64,000 nucleotides of DNA, from assembly GCF_014647455.2 (NCBI RefSeq), contig NZ_BMPF01000008.1:1-64000 (forward strand). The letters are read 5' to 3'. Below are positions 16,519 through 25,024 of this stretch, piece after piece (position 1 is the first letter of the stretch; every line of letters begins with the position of its first letter). The position numbers and the translations under genes were made by a program. Origin of the DNA: Halarchaeum grantii (GTDB lineage Archaea > Halobacteriota > Halobacteria > Halobacteriales > Halobacteriaceae). The notes under the pieces are model-generated. The model made no database searches. It had not been told where the DNA came from and worked only from the letters and a program-made list of their open reading frames with translations.

Positions 16519-17279
16519 CCGCCGTCGAAGGAGACGATTTCGCCGTTCATGAACGACGCCGCCTCGGAGGCGAGGAACACGGCGACCGGTCCGAGTTCTT
16601 CGGGGCGGCCGAGACGACCCATGGGGGTGTACTCGCGCCACGTCTCCGCCATCTCGGGGTCGGATTCGAGGACGTCCTCGACGAGGTCGGTCTTCATGTA
16701 GCCGGGCGCGATGGAGTTCACGCGGACGCCGCGATCCGCCCACTCGGAGGCGAGCGAGCGCGTGAGCATGATGACGCCGGCTTTCGAGGCGTTGTACGCG
16801 ACCTGCGGTTGGGGGTAGTTCGCGACGAGGCCGGACATCGAGGAGATGTTGACGATGCTTCCCGACTCCTGTTCGAGCATGTGTCTCCCGACGTGCTTCG
16901 AGCAGAGGAAGACGCCGGTGAGGTTCACGTCGATGGTGCGCTGGAACTCCTCGAGACCCATCTCCTCGGCGGGCGTGTTGGAGACGATTCCGGCGTTGTT
17001 CAACAGGACGTCTATTCGGCCGAACTCCTCGACGACGGTGTCGGCCACCGCCTCGACCTCGTCCTCGTCGGTGACGTCGGCGGCGATGGCGGTGGTCTGG
17101 ACGCCGTCGTCGCTGAGTTCGTCGGCGGTCTGTTCGGCGTTCTCGGCGTCGATGTCGACGATGGCGACGTCCGCGCCGGCGTCGGCGTAGGCGCTCGCCA
17201 TCTGTTTGCCGAGGCCGCGGCCGGCACCGGTGACGACCGCGCTCTGTCCGTCGAGCGAGAACTGGTCTAACACTGCCAT
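16503..17279 (-). CDS. Short-chain dehydrogenase/reductase (FabG-like)
   Basis: A 258-aa classical SDR with T-G-A-G-R-G-L-G near residues 14-21, N-N-A-G, I-S-S-M-S carrying the catalytic Ser, and Y-N-A-S-K with the Tyr/Lys pair. The C-terminus G-E-I-V-S-F-D-G-G is standard. It probably acts on a sugar, sugar lactone or sugar-acid intermediate of the cluster. ATG 17279 is chosen because the upstream in-frame residues are not conserved in type, and an ATTATGTA element lies about 30 bp upstream on this strand. It is divergent from the alcohol dehydrogenase at 17378, sharing a 98-bp promoter region, and its 3' end overlaps the kinase gene. Confidence 0.92.
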   Translation of the reverse strand: MAVLDQFSLDGQSAVVTGAGRGLGKQMASAYADAGADVAIVDIDAENAEQTADELSDDGVQTTAIAADVTDEDEVEAVADTVVEEFGRIDVLLNNAGIVSNTPAEEMGLEEFQRTIDVNLTGVFLCSKHVGRHMLEQESGSIVNISSMSGLVANYPQPQVAYNASKAGVIMLTRSLASEWADRGVRVNSIAPGYMKTDLVEDVLESDPEMAETWREYTPMGRLGRPEELGPVAVFLASEAASFMNGEIVSFDGGYTVR

Positions 17280-17377
17280 GGCGGGTAGTGTGGTTTGACA
17301 ACTCCATACATAATTGTTCCGCACCATTTATCGGGAAAGAGTTAACACGCCGGTTCCCCCTCCATAGAAACGGACGC

Positions 17378-18403
17378 ATGAGAGCCGCTGTACTCACTGC
17401 GCAGGGCAGTATCGACGTCGAAGAACGCTCCGCCCCGACGCCGGGTAGCGACGACGTCGTGGTGGACGTCGCCGCCTGCGGCGTCTGCAAGACGGACTAC
17501 CACATGTACCACGGCGCCTTCGACATCGACTACCCGCAAGTGCTCGGCCACGAGGCCGCGGGCACCGTCACGGCCGTCGGCGAGGACGTCCGGCGCGTCG
17601 AGGTCGGCGACCGGGTCGCGCTCAACCCGACGGTTCCCTGTGGGGACTGCTCGTACTGCAAGGCCGGCCGAGAGACGCTCTGCGAGGACCTCACCTCCAT
17701 CGGCGGCGCTGCGGACACCGTCCTCGATGGGGCGTTTGCGGAGAAGGTGCGGGCGCCCGCGGGGAACGTCGAGCGCATCGGCGACCTCGACTTCGAGACG
17801 GCGGCGCTCGCCGAACCGCTCGCGTGCTGCGTGCACGGCGTCGAGCGCGCGGCTCTCGACCACGGCGACTCCGTAGTCGTCATCGGCGCCGGGCCCATCG
17901 GGCTCCTGTTGACGCAGACGCTGCGGGACGCGGGCGCCGGCGAGATTCTCGTCTCCGAACCGGTCGCCGAGCGGCGCACGCTCGCGCTGGAACTCGGGGC
18001 GGACTACGTGAACGACCCGACGGAGACGGCCGTCACCGACGCCGCCTCGGAGACGCTGGGCGCGGTGGACCTCGCGGTGGAGGTCGTCGGCTTCGAGGCG
18101 ACCGTCCAGCAGGCCATCGACCTCACGTCGCCCGGTGGGCGGACGCTCGTCTTCGGCGTCCCGCCGGAGGACGCGACGGTCGAAGTCCGGCCGTTCGACT
18201 ACTTCTACGACGAGGTGGAGCTCACGGGGACGTACTCGCTTCGGCCCGCGGACTTCGAGGTGGCGGTCGGCCTCCTCCGTCAGGGTCGCGTCGACGTCGA
18301 CCCGCTCGTCACGGACGAACTGCCGCTCGCGGACCTCCCGACGGCGTTCGAGCGCATCGATAACTCCGTCGGGATGAAGAAAATCGTCCATCCGGGCGAG
18401 TGA
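17378..18403 (+). CDS. Zinc-dependent alcohol/polyol dehydrogenase (MDR family)
   Basis: A 341-aa enzyme of the same fold as the one at 14007. The catalytic zinc site is G-V-C-K-T-D and L-G-H-E-A-A-G, the structural zinc loop C-G-D-C-S-Y-C is followed by C, and V-I-G-A-G-P-I-G-L binds NAD. Sequence detail is closer to threonine/sorbitol-type dehydrogenases than to simple alcohol dehydrogenases. The substrate may be a polyol, a sugar or the lactaldehyde expected from a deoxyhexulose aldolase step. The ATG at 17378 gives the canonical N-terminus (M-R-A-A-V-L). TTTATC at 17326-17331 is a plausible TATA box with a leader of about 24 nt. It directly precedes the ABC transporter genes. Confidence 0.9.
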   Translation: MRAAVLTAQGSIDVEERSAPTPGSDDVVVDVAACGVCKTDYHMYHGAFDIDYPQVLGHEAAGTVTAVGEDVRRVEVGDRVALNPTVPCGDCSYCKAGRETLCEDLTSIGGAADTVLDGAFAEKVRAPAGNVERIGDLDFETAALAEPLACCVHGVERAALDHGDSVVVIGAGPIGLLLTQTLRDAGAGEILVSEPVAERRTLALELGADYVNDPTETAVTDAASETLGAVDLAVEVVGFEATVQQAIDLTSPGGRTLVFGVPPEDATVEVRPFDYFYDEVELTGTYSLRPADFEVAVGLLRQGRVDVDPLVTDELPLADLPTAFERIDNSVGMKKIVHPGE

Positions 18404-18479
18404 GCTCTTCTAATTAGTATGATTAATAGGAAAAGATATAAGCCATTGTGTTTGATTGTCTGCGACGTACGCCACAACC

Positions 18480-19907
18480 ATGCCTAGCAATACCAATCGG
18501 CGACGGTTCCTGAAGTACGCGGGCGTCGGCACGACCATCGGTCTCGCCGGCTGTACGCGCGGCGGTAGCTCGGACGCATCACCCAGCACCAACGGTAGCG
18601 ACGGCGGCCAAACCACGGCCGGCAACCTCCCCGTCGACCCCGCCGAGTACACGGACGCCAGCATCGACTGGACGCAGTTCGAGGGCTCCCAGATCAACAT
18701 CGGCGCGGTCAACCACGCCTGGGTGAAGAAGGTGAAGCCCCTCGTTCCCGTCTTCGAGGAGCTGACGGGTATCGACGTCGTCTGGAACGTCCTCCCGGAG
18801 CAGAAGTTCCGGACGAAGCGCCTGACCGACGTCTCCACGGGCGCCGGGAAGTTCGACGCGTTCTTCATGGGCCACGTCGTCAACCAGTTCCGCGAGGCCG
18901 GGTGGCTCCAGCCGCTCGACCCCTACATGCAGGACGACTCGCTCTTCGACGAGGAGTGGTACGCGCCGAACGACCTCACGTCGCTCGCCCGTCAGTGGGG
19001 GCACGGCTCCGGGCTGACCGACAAGTGGACCGGCCTCCCCATCACGATCGAGGTCCAGACCACCTTCTACCGGAAGGACCTCTACGAGAAACACGGCCTC
19101 TCGGTCCCCGAGACGGCGTCCGACCTGATGCACAACGCGAAGGTCATCCACGAGAACGAGGACGACGTCGTCGGCGCGCTCGGCCGCGGCCAGAAGGGGT
19201 ACGGGATGAACATCTACATCATGAACAACTGGCTCCGCCAGTTCGGCGGCGAGATCTGGACGGACTACCTCACCGATTCCGGACTCGACTCCCAAGCCGC
19301 CCTCGACGCCGGCCACTACTACGTCGACATGCTCCAGCAGTACGGCCCCGACGGTGTCGCGAGCATGACGTGGTCGGACGTCCTCTCGGCGATGCAGCAG
19401 GGGCAGGCCGGCCACATCGTCTCGGACGCGAACCTCTTCTGGGGTAGCCTGACCGACCCGTCCTCCTCGGAGGTCGCCGAGGACATCGGCGTCGCGAAAG
19501 TGCCCGTCCCGGACACGGAGGGCGGCCAGTTCGGGCCGAACGGGTTCGCGTGGACGCTCTCGACGTCGAAGGCGGCGGCGAACTCGGAGGCGGCGTTCCT
19601 CTTCATGGTCTGGGCGACCTCGAAACCCACGCAGCGCTACATGGCCATCCAGGAGGAGGCGCCGTTCATGACGCGCTCCTCCATCTGGGCGGACAGCGAC
19701 TACAAGGACATCGTGGGGACGGAGTTCGCCGAGGTGTCCCTCGCGTCGCTGAAGGCCGGGAAGTCCACGCCGAACGACGCGAAGTTCCCCGAATGGGGGC
19801 AGGAGTACTCGGTTCAGCTCCAGCAGGCCATCGGCGGCAGCAAGTCCGTGACGGACGCGCTCACGGAAGCCGCGAAAACAGCCGAGAGCGTCGTCTCCTC
19901 GGAGTGA
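18480..19907 (+). CDS. Sugar ABC transporter substrate-binding lipoprotein (CUT1 type)
   Basis: A 475-aa secreted binding protein. A twin-arginine motif R-R-R-F-L-K at residues 7-12 and the lipobox L-A-G-C with Cys25 indicate Tat export and lipid anchoring, the haloarchaeal norm. A Ser/Gly/Thr-rich linker (26-55) leads to a type I periplasmic-binding fold of the MalE/UgpB class (VWNVLPEQKFRTKRLTDVS, FDAFFMGHVVNQFREAGWLQPLDPY). It captures an oligosaccharide, monosaccharide or polyol outside the membrane. The AAAAGATATA element (18431-18440) is a likely TATA region about 40 bp upstream of the ATG. It heads an operon with two permeases, the ATPase and the aldolase. Confidence 0.93.
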   Translation: MPSNTNRRRFLKYAGVGTTIGLAGCTRGGSSDASPSTNGSDGGQTTAGNLPVDPAEYTDASIDWTQFEGSQINIGAVNHAWVKKVKPLVPVFEELTGIDVVWNVLPEQKFRTKRLTDVSTGAGKFDAFFMGHVVNQFREAGWLQPLDPYMQDDSLFDEEWYAPNDLTSLARQWGHGSGLTDKWTGLPITIEVQTTFYRKDLYEKHGLSVPETASDLMHNAKVIHENEDDVVGALGRGQKGYGMNIYIMNNWLRQFGGEIWTDYLTDSGLDSQAALDAGHYYVDMLQQYGPDGVASMTWSDVLSAMQQGQAGHIVSDANLFWGSLTDPSSSEVAEDIGVAKVPVPDTEGGQFGPNGFAWTLSTSKAAANSEAAFLFMVWATSKPTQRYMAIQEEAPFMTRSSIWADSDYKDIVGTEFAEVSLASLKAGKSTPNDAKFPEWGQEYSVQLQQAIGGSKSVTDALTEAAKTAESVVSSE

Positions 19908-19929
19908 TGACCTCGCACCCTGAGACACC

Positions 19930-20871
19930 ATGAGCTACGGATCCGAGAACGCGACCGGGACGACCACCAGTAGCGTGGGCAGTCGCCTCCGAGAGCTCTG
20001 GAACGACTACCTCCCGGTGTGGCTCTCCGCCCCGATGGTGCTCGTGATGCTGCTCATCACGGTCTTCCCGGGCGTCTACGACCTCTACTTGAGTCTCGTC
20101 CACTACAAGCAAACCAACCCCCAGCAGATCGGCGAGTTCGCCGGCCTCGCGAACTTCGCGGCGGTCTTCAGTGACCCATCGACGTGGCACTCCATCGGGG
20201 TCACGCTCACGTTCGTCGGCGGGTCGCTCGCGCTCGAAACCGCCCTCGGCTTCACGCTCGCCGCGCTCGTCACGAACGTCTCGAACGACTACGCCCGCGA
20301 GTTCTACCGCGTCGCGTTCATCCTCCCGATGGCGGTCGCGCCCGTCAGCCTCGCGACCATCGGCCGGATCATGCTCAACAGCCAGGTCGGCGTCATCCCG
20401 TACGTCGTCGCGACGTACACGCCGTTCGCGGCGCCGAACTTCCTCGCGGAGTTCCCGCTCGCGACCGTCATCGCGATGGACACCTGGCACTGGACGCCGT
20501 TCATGTTCATCATCTTCTACGCCGGCCTCTCCTCGGTGCCTGAGCAGCTCCTCGAGGCGAGTCGCGTCGACGGCGCGCCGCTCTGGCGGCGATACGTCCA
20601 CATCGTCATCCCGTACATGAAGCCGGTCATCTTCGTGGCCGTGCTCATTCGCCTCATCGACCTCTTCCGCACGTTCGGCACCGTTTACAGCCTCACGCAG
20701 GGCGGTCCCGGGACGGCGACGCAACTCGTCTCCATCCAGATCTTCCAGACCGGATTCAAGTACGTCAATCTCGGGCAGGCGAGCGCACTCGCTATCGCCT
20801 ACCTCGTGGGCATCCTCGTGATCTGTAACGTGGTCATCCGCTACTTCGGCTTCGGGGGGGTGTGGGACTAA
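19930..20871 (+). CDS. ABC sugar transporter permease (MalF/UgpA-like)
   Basis: A 313-aa inner-membrane subunit with six predicted helices, the first at LSAPMVLVMLLITVFPGVYDLYLSL. The cytoplasmic EAA coupling loop reads L-E-A-S-R-V-D-G-A near residues 208-216, followed by W-R-R-Y-V-H-I-V-I-P. It pairs with the next permease to form the translocation channel. It starts 22 bp after the binding-protein stop, and its stop overlaps the next start in a TAATG junction, indicating translational coupling. Confidence 0.93.
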   Translation: MSYGSENATGTTTSSVGSRLRELWNDYLPVWLSAPMVLVMLLITVFPGVYDLYLSLVHYKQTNPQQIGEFAGLANFAAVFSDPSTWHSIGVTLTFVGGSLALETALGFTLAALVTNVSNDYAREFYRVAFILPMAVAPVSLATIGRIMLNSQVGVIPYVVATYTPFAAPNFLAEFPLATVIAMDTWHWTPFMFIIFYAGLSSVPEQLLEASRVDGAPLWRRYVHIVIPYMKPVIFVAVLIRLIDLFRTFGTVYSLTQGGPGTATQLVSIQIFQTGFKYVNLGQASALAIAYLVGILVICNVVIRYFGFGGVWD

Positions 20872-21719
20872 TGGCGCTCCTCGAGAGCCGACAGACCCGC
20901 GACCGCATCAAGGAAGCCGTCCGGCATCTCGTCCTGCTCTGCTGGACGGTCGCCGTGCTCTTCCCGCTCTACTGGATCGCCTCGATGTCGCTGAAGCCGC
21001 CGTCCGAGGCGCTCCAGCTCCCGCCGAACTGGCTGTTCCTCCCGACGGTCTACAACTACCTGCAGCTGTTCGGGGAGCCGTCGTTCGTCTCCGCGCTCGG
21101 GAACAGTATCCTGATGGTGAGCGCGTCCGTCCTGCTCGTCCTCTTACTCGGCGTGCCGGGCGCGTACGTGCTCTCTCGCTACGACGTCCCGAAGAAGCAG
21201 GACGTCCTCATCTGGATCCTCTCCTCGCGGATGCTGCCGCCGATCGCGGTCGTCATCCCGTTCTTCGTCATCTTCCGCACCTTCAACCTCTACGACACCC
21301 GAATCGGGATGGTGTTCATGTACCTCACCATCAACATCTCGCTGGTCGTCTGGGTGATGAAGGCGTTCTTCGACGGCATCCCCGTGTCCCTGGAGGAGGC
21401 AGCGATGACCGACGGCGCGACGCGCTTCCAGGCGTTCCGCAAGGTGATCCTGCCGTCGGCGCTGCCCGGGATCATCTCCGTCGCCATCATCAGCTTCATC
21501 TTCGCGTGGATCGAGATGCTCTTCTCGCTCATCCTCACGAACCAGCGCGCCGTGACGGTGTCCATGCAGGTCTTCAAGTTCATCGGGTCGCGCAGCATCG
21601 AGTGGTCGATGCTCGCCGCGGCGTCGGTGATCGTCATCCTCCCGAACCTGCTGTTCGTCGTCTTCGTGAACCGCTATCTCGCGTCGGGGCTCAGCTTCGG
21701 CGTGGTCCTCAAGGAGTGA
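20871..21719 (+). CDS. ABC sugar transporter permease (MalG/UgpE-like)
   Basis: A 282-aa six-helix permease. The EAA loop is E-E-A-A-M-T-D-G-A near residues 174-182, followed by FRKVILPSALPG. The characteristic N-terminal periplasmic stretch (SLKPPSEALQLPPNW) marks the MalG branch. The ATG at 20871 shares its A with the upstream TAA stop; a GTG three codons earlier is possible but less economical. It forms the membrane heterodimer with the upstream permease. Confidence 0.93.
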   Translation: MALLESRQTRDRIKEAVRHLVLLCWTVAVLFPLYWIASMSLKPPSEALQLPPNWLFLPTVYNYLQLFGEPSFVSALGNSILMVSASVLLVLLLGVPGAYVLSRYDVPKKQDVLIWILSSRMLPPIAVVIPFFVIFRTFNLYDTRIGMVFMYLTINISLVVWVMKAFFDGIPVSLEEAAMTDGATRFQAFRKVILPSALPGIISVAIISFIFAWIEMLFSLILTNQRAVTVSMQVFKFIGSRSIEWSMLAAASVIVILPNLLFVVFVNRYLASGLSFGVVLKE

Positions 21720-21724
21720 CCCTC

Positions 21725-21775
21725 ATGTACGACCCTAACGATTATCCCACGACGCTCGTAAGGAGTGAACGATAA
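21725..21775 (+). CDS. Possible 16-residue micro-ORF between permease and ATPase
   Basis: An ATG six bases after the permease stop opens a 16-codon frame whose TAA overlaps the ATPase start in a TAATG junction, the same coupling used between the two permeases. The peptide starts M-Y-D-P-N-D-Y and contains no motif. It may only keep ribosomes moving to the ATPase start, where a GGAG stretch (21761-21764) also lies. Evidence is positional only. Confidence 0.35.
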   Translation: MYDPNDYPTTLVRSER

Positions 21776-22944
21776 TGGCACGCATCGAACTCGACGACAT
21801 CCGAAAGACGTTCCAAGACGCCGGTAGCGAAATCGTCGCGACGGACGACGTCTCCCTCGACATCGAGGACGGCGAGTTCCTCGTGCTCGTCGGCCCGTCC
21901 GGGTCGGGGAAGTCGACGTTGCTGCGAATGATCGCCGGGCTCGAACGCCAGACCGACGGCGACATACACATCGGCGACACCCTCGTGAACGACCTCGAAC
22001 CCCGCGAGCGCGACATCGCGATGGTGTTCCAGAACTACGCGCTCTACCCGAACATGACGGTTCGCGAGAACATGAGCTTCGGGCTGAAGATGTCCACCGA
22101 CCTCTCGAAGGACGAAATCGACGAGCGCGTCGAGTCGGCCGCGGAGACGATGGGCATCCACTTGCTGCTCGATAGCACGCCCGAGCAGATGTCGGGCGGG
22201 GAGAAACAGCGCGCGGCGCTCGGGCGCGCGATCGTCCGCGACCCGAACGTCTTCCTGATGGACGAACCGCTCAGCAACCTGGACGCGAAACTCCGCTCGG
22301 TCATGCGTACGGAGATCAAGCGCCTCCAGCGCGAACTCGGTGTCACCACGGTGTACGTGACGCACGACCAGACGGAGGCGATGACGATGAGCGACCGCCT
22401 CGCCATCCTCGACGGTGGCAACCTCCAGCAGCTGGGGACGCCGCTCGAGTGCTTCTACCGGCCGGCGAACACGTTCGTCGCGGGATTCATCGGCGACCCG
22501 TCGATGAACTTCTTCGACGTCACCCACGAGGACGGCCGACTGGTCGCACAGGACCTCGACTACGACCTCTCCGAGGACGCGGCGGCGTCCGCCACGGGCC
22601 ACGACGAGCTCGTCTTCGGCGTCCGGCCCGAGGACATCGACCTCCGCGAGGACCGCGGCGAGAACGACTTCGAAGTCGAGGTCGACGTCGTCGAGCCGAT
22701 GGGGAGTCTGAAGTACGCCTACGTGAAGCGCCCCGGGAGCGACGACGAGGAGACGTACATCGTCGAGGTGAACGGCCAGCGCCCCATCGACGTCGGCGAC
22801 ACCCTCTACGCCCACGTGCCACACGGCGAGTTCCACCTCTTCGACCGCCGGAGTCGGGAAGCCGTCCACCACCGCGACCTCCGAGAGAACACGGAAGAGG
22901 AACTGCTCGAGAAGATGAACGATACGCAGGCCGCCACCTCATGA
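21775..22944 (+). CDS. ABC sugar transporter ATP-binding protein (MalK/UgpC-like)
   Basis: A 389-aa ATPase. Walker A is G-P-S-G-S-G-K-S-T near residues 40-48, the Q-loop is F-Q-N-Y-A-L-Y, the signature is M-S-G-G-E-K-Q-R (variant of L-S-G-G-Q), Walker B is V-F-L-M-D-E-P, the D-loop is S-N-L-D and the switch His is in Y-V-T-H-D-Q. A C-terminal TOBE/OB regulatory region (about 240-375) marks the CUT1 class. It energises uptake through the two permeases. The TGA stop overlaps the aldolase start (ATGA), tying transport to catabolism. Confidence 0.95.
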   Translation: MARIELDDIRKTFQDAGSEIVATDDVSLDIEDGEFLVLVGPSGSGKSTLLRMIAGLERQTDGDIHIGDTLVNDLEPRERDIAMVFQNYALYPNMTVRENMSFGLKMSTDLSKDEIDERVESAAETMGIHLLLDSTPEQMSGGEKQRAALGRAIVRDPNVFLMDEPLSNLDAKLRSVMRTEIKRLQRELGVTTVYVTHDQTEAMTMSDRLAILDGGNLQQLGTPLECFYRPANTFVAGFIGDPSMNFFDVTHEDGRLVAQDLDYDLSEDAAASATGHDELVFGVRPEDIDLREDRGENDFEVEVDVVEPMGSLKYAYVKRPGSDDEETYIVEVNGQRPIDVGDTLYAHVPHGEFHLFDRRSREAVHHRDLRENTEEELLEKMNDTQAATS

Positions 22945-23594
22945 CCACGACACTCCCGCACGCGGACGTCCGCGAAGAGATAGCCGAGTACGGCGTCGAG
23001 TTGCTCGAACAGGGCCTCACGGAGGGGACCGGGGGGAACCTGAGCGCGCGCGTCGACGACGACCACCTCGCGATCAGTCCGACCGGCATCCCCTACGGGG
23101 ACGTCGAGCCGAGTTCGGTGTCCGTCGTGGACTTCGACGGCACCGTCGCCGAGGGCGGGGAGCCGTCCTCGGAACTGGCGATGCACTCCCAGATCTACGA
23201 GGAGCGCGACGACGTCGGTGGCGTCGTCCACACGCACTCGCCGTACGCCACCGGCTTCGCGGTGGCGAACGAGCCGATTCCGGCCTCGCACTACCTCGTC
23301 TCCTACGCGGGCGACCGGATTCCCGTCGCGGACTACGAGACGTACGGCACTCCGGCGCTCGGCCAGCGCGCGGTCGAGGCGCTCGGCGACGACTACGACG
23401 CGTGTCTGCTGAAGAACCACGGCGTCATCGCCGTCGGGGACTCGCTCGGCCGGGCGTTCGAGGTCGCGCTGATGGTCGAGTACTGCGCGCGCGTCCACCA
23501 CCACGCGAGCGTCGTCGGCGAGCCGACCCATCTCTCCGAGTCGGAGATGGCGGACGCGAAGGCGAAGATCGACGACTACGGCCAGCACACGTAG
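22941..23594 (+). CDS. Class II aldolase (L-fuculose/L-rhamnulose-1-phosphate aldolase-like)
   Basis: A 217-aa zinc aldolase of the class II aldolase/adducin family. G-G-N-L-S-A-R (about 31-37) binds phosphate, S-S-E-L-A-M-H holds the catalytic Glu78, V-H-T-H-S supplies zinc ligands H97 and H99, and K-N-H-G supplies H160. The expected reaction is retro-aldol cleavage of a ketose-1-phosphate to dihydroxyacetone phosphate plus L-lactaldehyde or glycolaldehyde. It is translationally coupled to the transporter ATPase by an ATGA overlap. With the rhamnulokinase-like gene at 15049 it makes a two-step route, although no isomerase is present. The length matches FucA (about 215 aa) rather than RhaD (about 275). 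Confidence 0.9.
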   Translation: MTTTLPHADVREEIAEYGVELLEQGLTEGTGGNLSARVDDDHLAISPTGIPYGDVEPSSVSVVDFDGTVAEGGEPSSELAMHSQIYEERDDVGGVVHTHSPYATGFAVANEPIPASHYLVSYAGDRIPVADYETYGTPALGQRAVEALGDDYDACLLKNHGVIAVGDSLGRAFEVALMVEYCARVHHHASVVGEPTHLSESEMADAKAKIDDYGQHT

Positions 23595-23665
23595 CCGGCG
23601 AGCGTCGGGGCGTTCGACGACCTCCCGCGACGGCCGTTCTCGGCGCGACGCCGGTGACCGCACGA

Positions 23666-23688
23666 GTTATGCGCCCCGGTGGCATAGC
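23666..23688. promoter_or_regulatory. Imperfect inverted repeat upstream of the dehydratase gene
   Basis: GTTATGC and GCATAGC (six of seven complementary) flank nine bases, 100 bp upstream of the dehydratase gene at 23788. The surrounding 193-bp gap separates this gene from the transporter operon, so it probably has its own regulated promoter. The operator role is a guess. Confidence 0.3.
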
Positions 23689-23787
23689 ACCCCTCCGGAG
23701 CTGCGATTCCGTCGACAGAGCGCCGAAACCGGCGATATCCTCCGTAAGCACTATGGGTGCGCTCGCTGTCCACACGAGAGATAGAGG

Positions 23788-24942
23788 ATGCGCATCACGG
23801 ACTACGAACTCTTCGAGGTGCCGCCGCGATGGCTGTTCCTCAGATTGGAGACGAACGACGGCGTCGTCGGGTGGGGTGAGCCGGTCGTCCAGGGGCGCGC
23901 GCGCACGGTTCGCACCGCCGTCGAGGAACTCCTCGACAACTACCTCGTCGGCGAGGACCCGCTCCCGATCGAACACCACTGGCAGCGGATGTACCGTGGT
24001 GACTTCTATCGGGGCGGGCCCGTGCTGATGAGCGCCATCGCGGGCATCGACCAGGCGCTCTGGGACATCAAGGGCAAGCACTACGGCGCGCCGGTGTACG
24101 AACTCCTCGGCGGATACGCCCGCGAGCGCGTGCGCGTCCACCACTGGCTCGGCTTCGAGACGGCGGACGACATCGGGACGCTCGCGCGCTCGCTCGTCGA
24201 GGAGCACGGCTTCACCGCCCTGAAGATGAACGCCACCGCGGAGCTCGAGCGCATCGACACGCCACGCGCCGTCAAAGAGGCGAGCGCACGCCTCGGCCGC
24301 GTCCGCGACGCCGTCGGCGACGATGTCGACATCGGTATCGACTTCCACGGGCGGGCGTCGAAGTCGATGGCGAAACGCCTCGTCACGGCCTTCGAGGAAC
24401 ACGACCCCATGTTCTACGAGAAGCCGGTCCTCCCCGAGCACAACGACGTCCTCGGTGATCTTGCCCAGCGGACGTCCGTCCCGATTTCGACGGGTGAGCG
24501 TCTCTACACGCGCTGGGACTTCAAGCCGGTCGTCCGCGAAGGCCACGTCGACATCATCCAACCGGACCTCTCGCACGCCGGCGGTATCACCGAAGTGCGG
24601 AAGATCGCGACGATGGCCGAGGCCTTCGACATCACGGTGATGCCCCACTGCCCGCTCGGGCCGATCGCGCTCGCGTCCTGCCTGCAGGTCGACGCCTGCT
24701 CGCCGAACGCCATCCTCCAGGAGCAGGGTCTCGACTTGCACCTCGAGGAGGCGAATCAGGCGCTGCGCTATCTCTCCGACCCCTCGGTGTTCGACTACGA
24801 GGACGGCTACCTCTCCCTCCCGGCGGAACCCGGCCTCGGCGTCGACATCGACGAGAGCGCGGTTCGCGACGCCGCCGACCACTCCGTCGACTGGCACAAC
24901 CCCGTCTGGTACCACCGCGACGGCAGCGTCGCGGAGTGGTGA
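23788..24942 (+). CDS. D-galactonate dehydratase-like enolase-superfamily enzyme
   Basis: A 384-aa MR/MLE enzyme that tracks E. coli DgoD along its length (PPRWLFLRLETNDGVVGWGEP, SAIAGIDQALWDIKG). The metal ligands are present as Asp in I-D-F-H-G-R, Glu in F-Y-E-K-P and Glu in T-G-E-R-L. The base His is in the same I-D-F-H motif and the second His in M-P-H-C-P-L-G-P. It ends W-H-N-P-V-W-Y-H followed by S-V-A-E-W like DgoD. The reaction is dehydration of an aldonate to the 2-keto-3-deoxy acid; galactonate, fuconate or rhamnonate are candidates. It lies 193 bp after the aldolase and before a PfkB kinase. This is a non-phosphorylative type of step that differs from the kinase/aldolase route of the same cluster. 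Confidence 0.88.
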   Translation: MRITDYELFEVPPRWLFLRLETNDGVVGWGEPVVQGRARTVRTAVEELLDNYLVGEDPLPIEHHWQRMYRGDFYRGGPVLMSAIAGIDQALWDIKGKHYGAPVYELLGGYARERVRVHHWLGFETADDIGTLARSLVEEHGFTALKMNATAELERIDTPRAVKEASARLGRVRDAVGDDVDIGIDFHGRASKSMAKRLVTAFEEHDPMFYEKPVLPEHNDVLGDLAQRTSVPISTGERLYTRWDFKPVVREGHVDIIQPDLSHAGGITEVRKIATMAEAFDITVMPHCPLGPIALASCLQVDACSPNAILQEQGLDLHLEEANQALRYLSDPSVFDYEDGYLSLPAEPGLGVDIDESAVRDAADHSVDWHNPVWYHRDGSVAEW

Positions 24943-25024
24943 GCGTCTCCGCCGTCACAATCGTTTTACGGTCGCTCCGACGCCGTACGTGTATGGGCCA
25001 CACGACGCATTCGGAGGGAGACGC

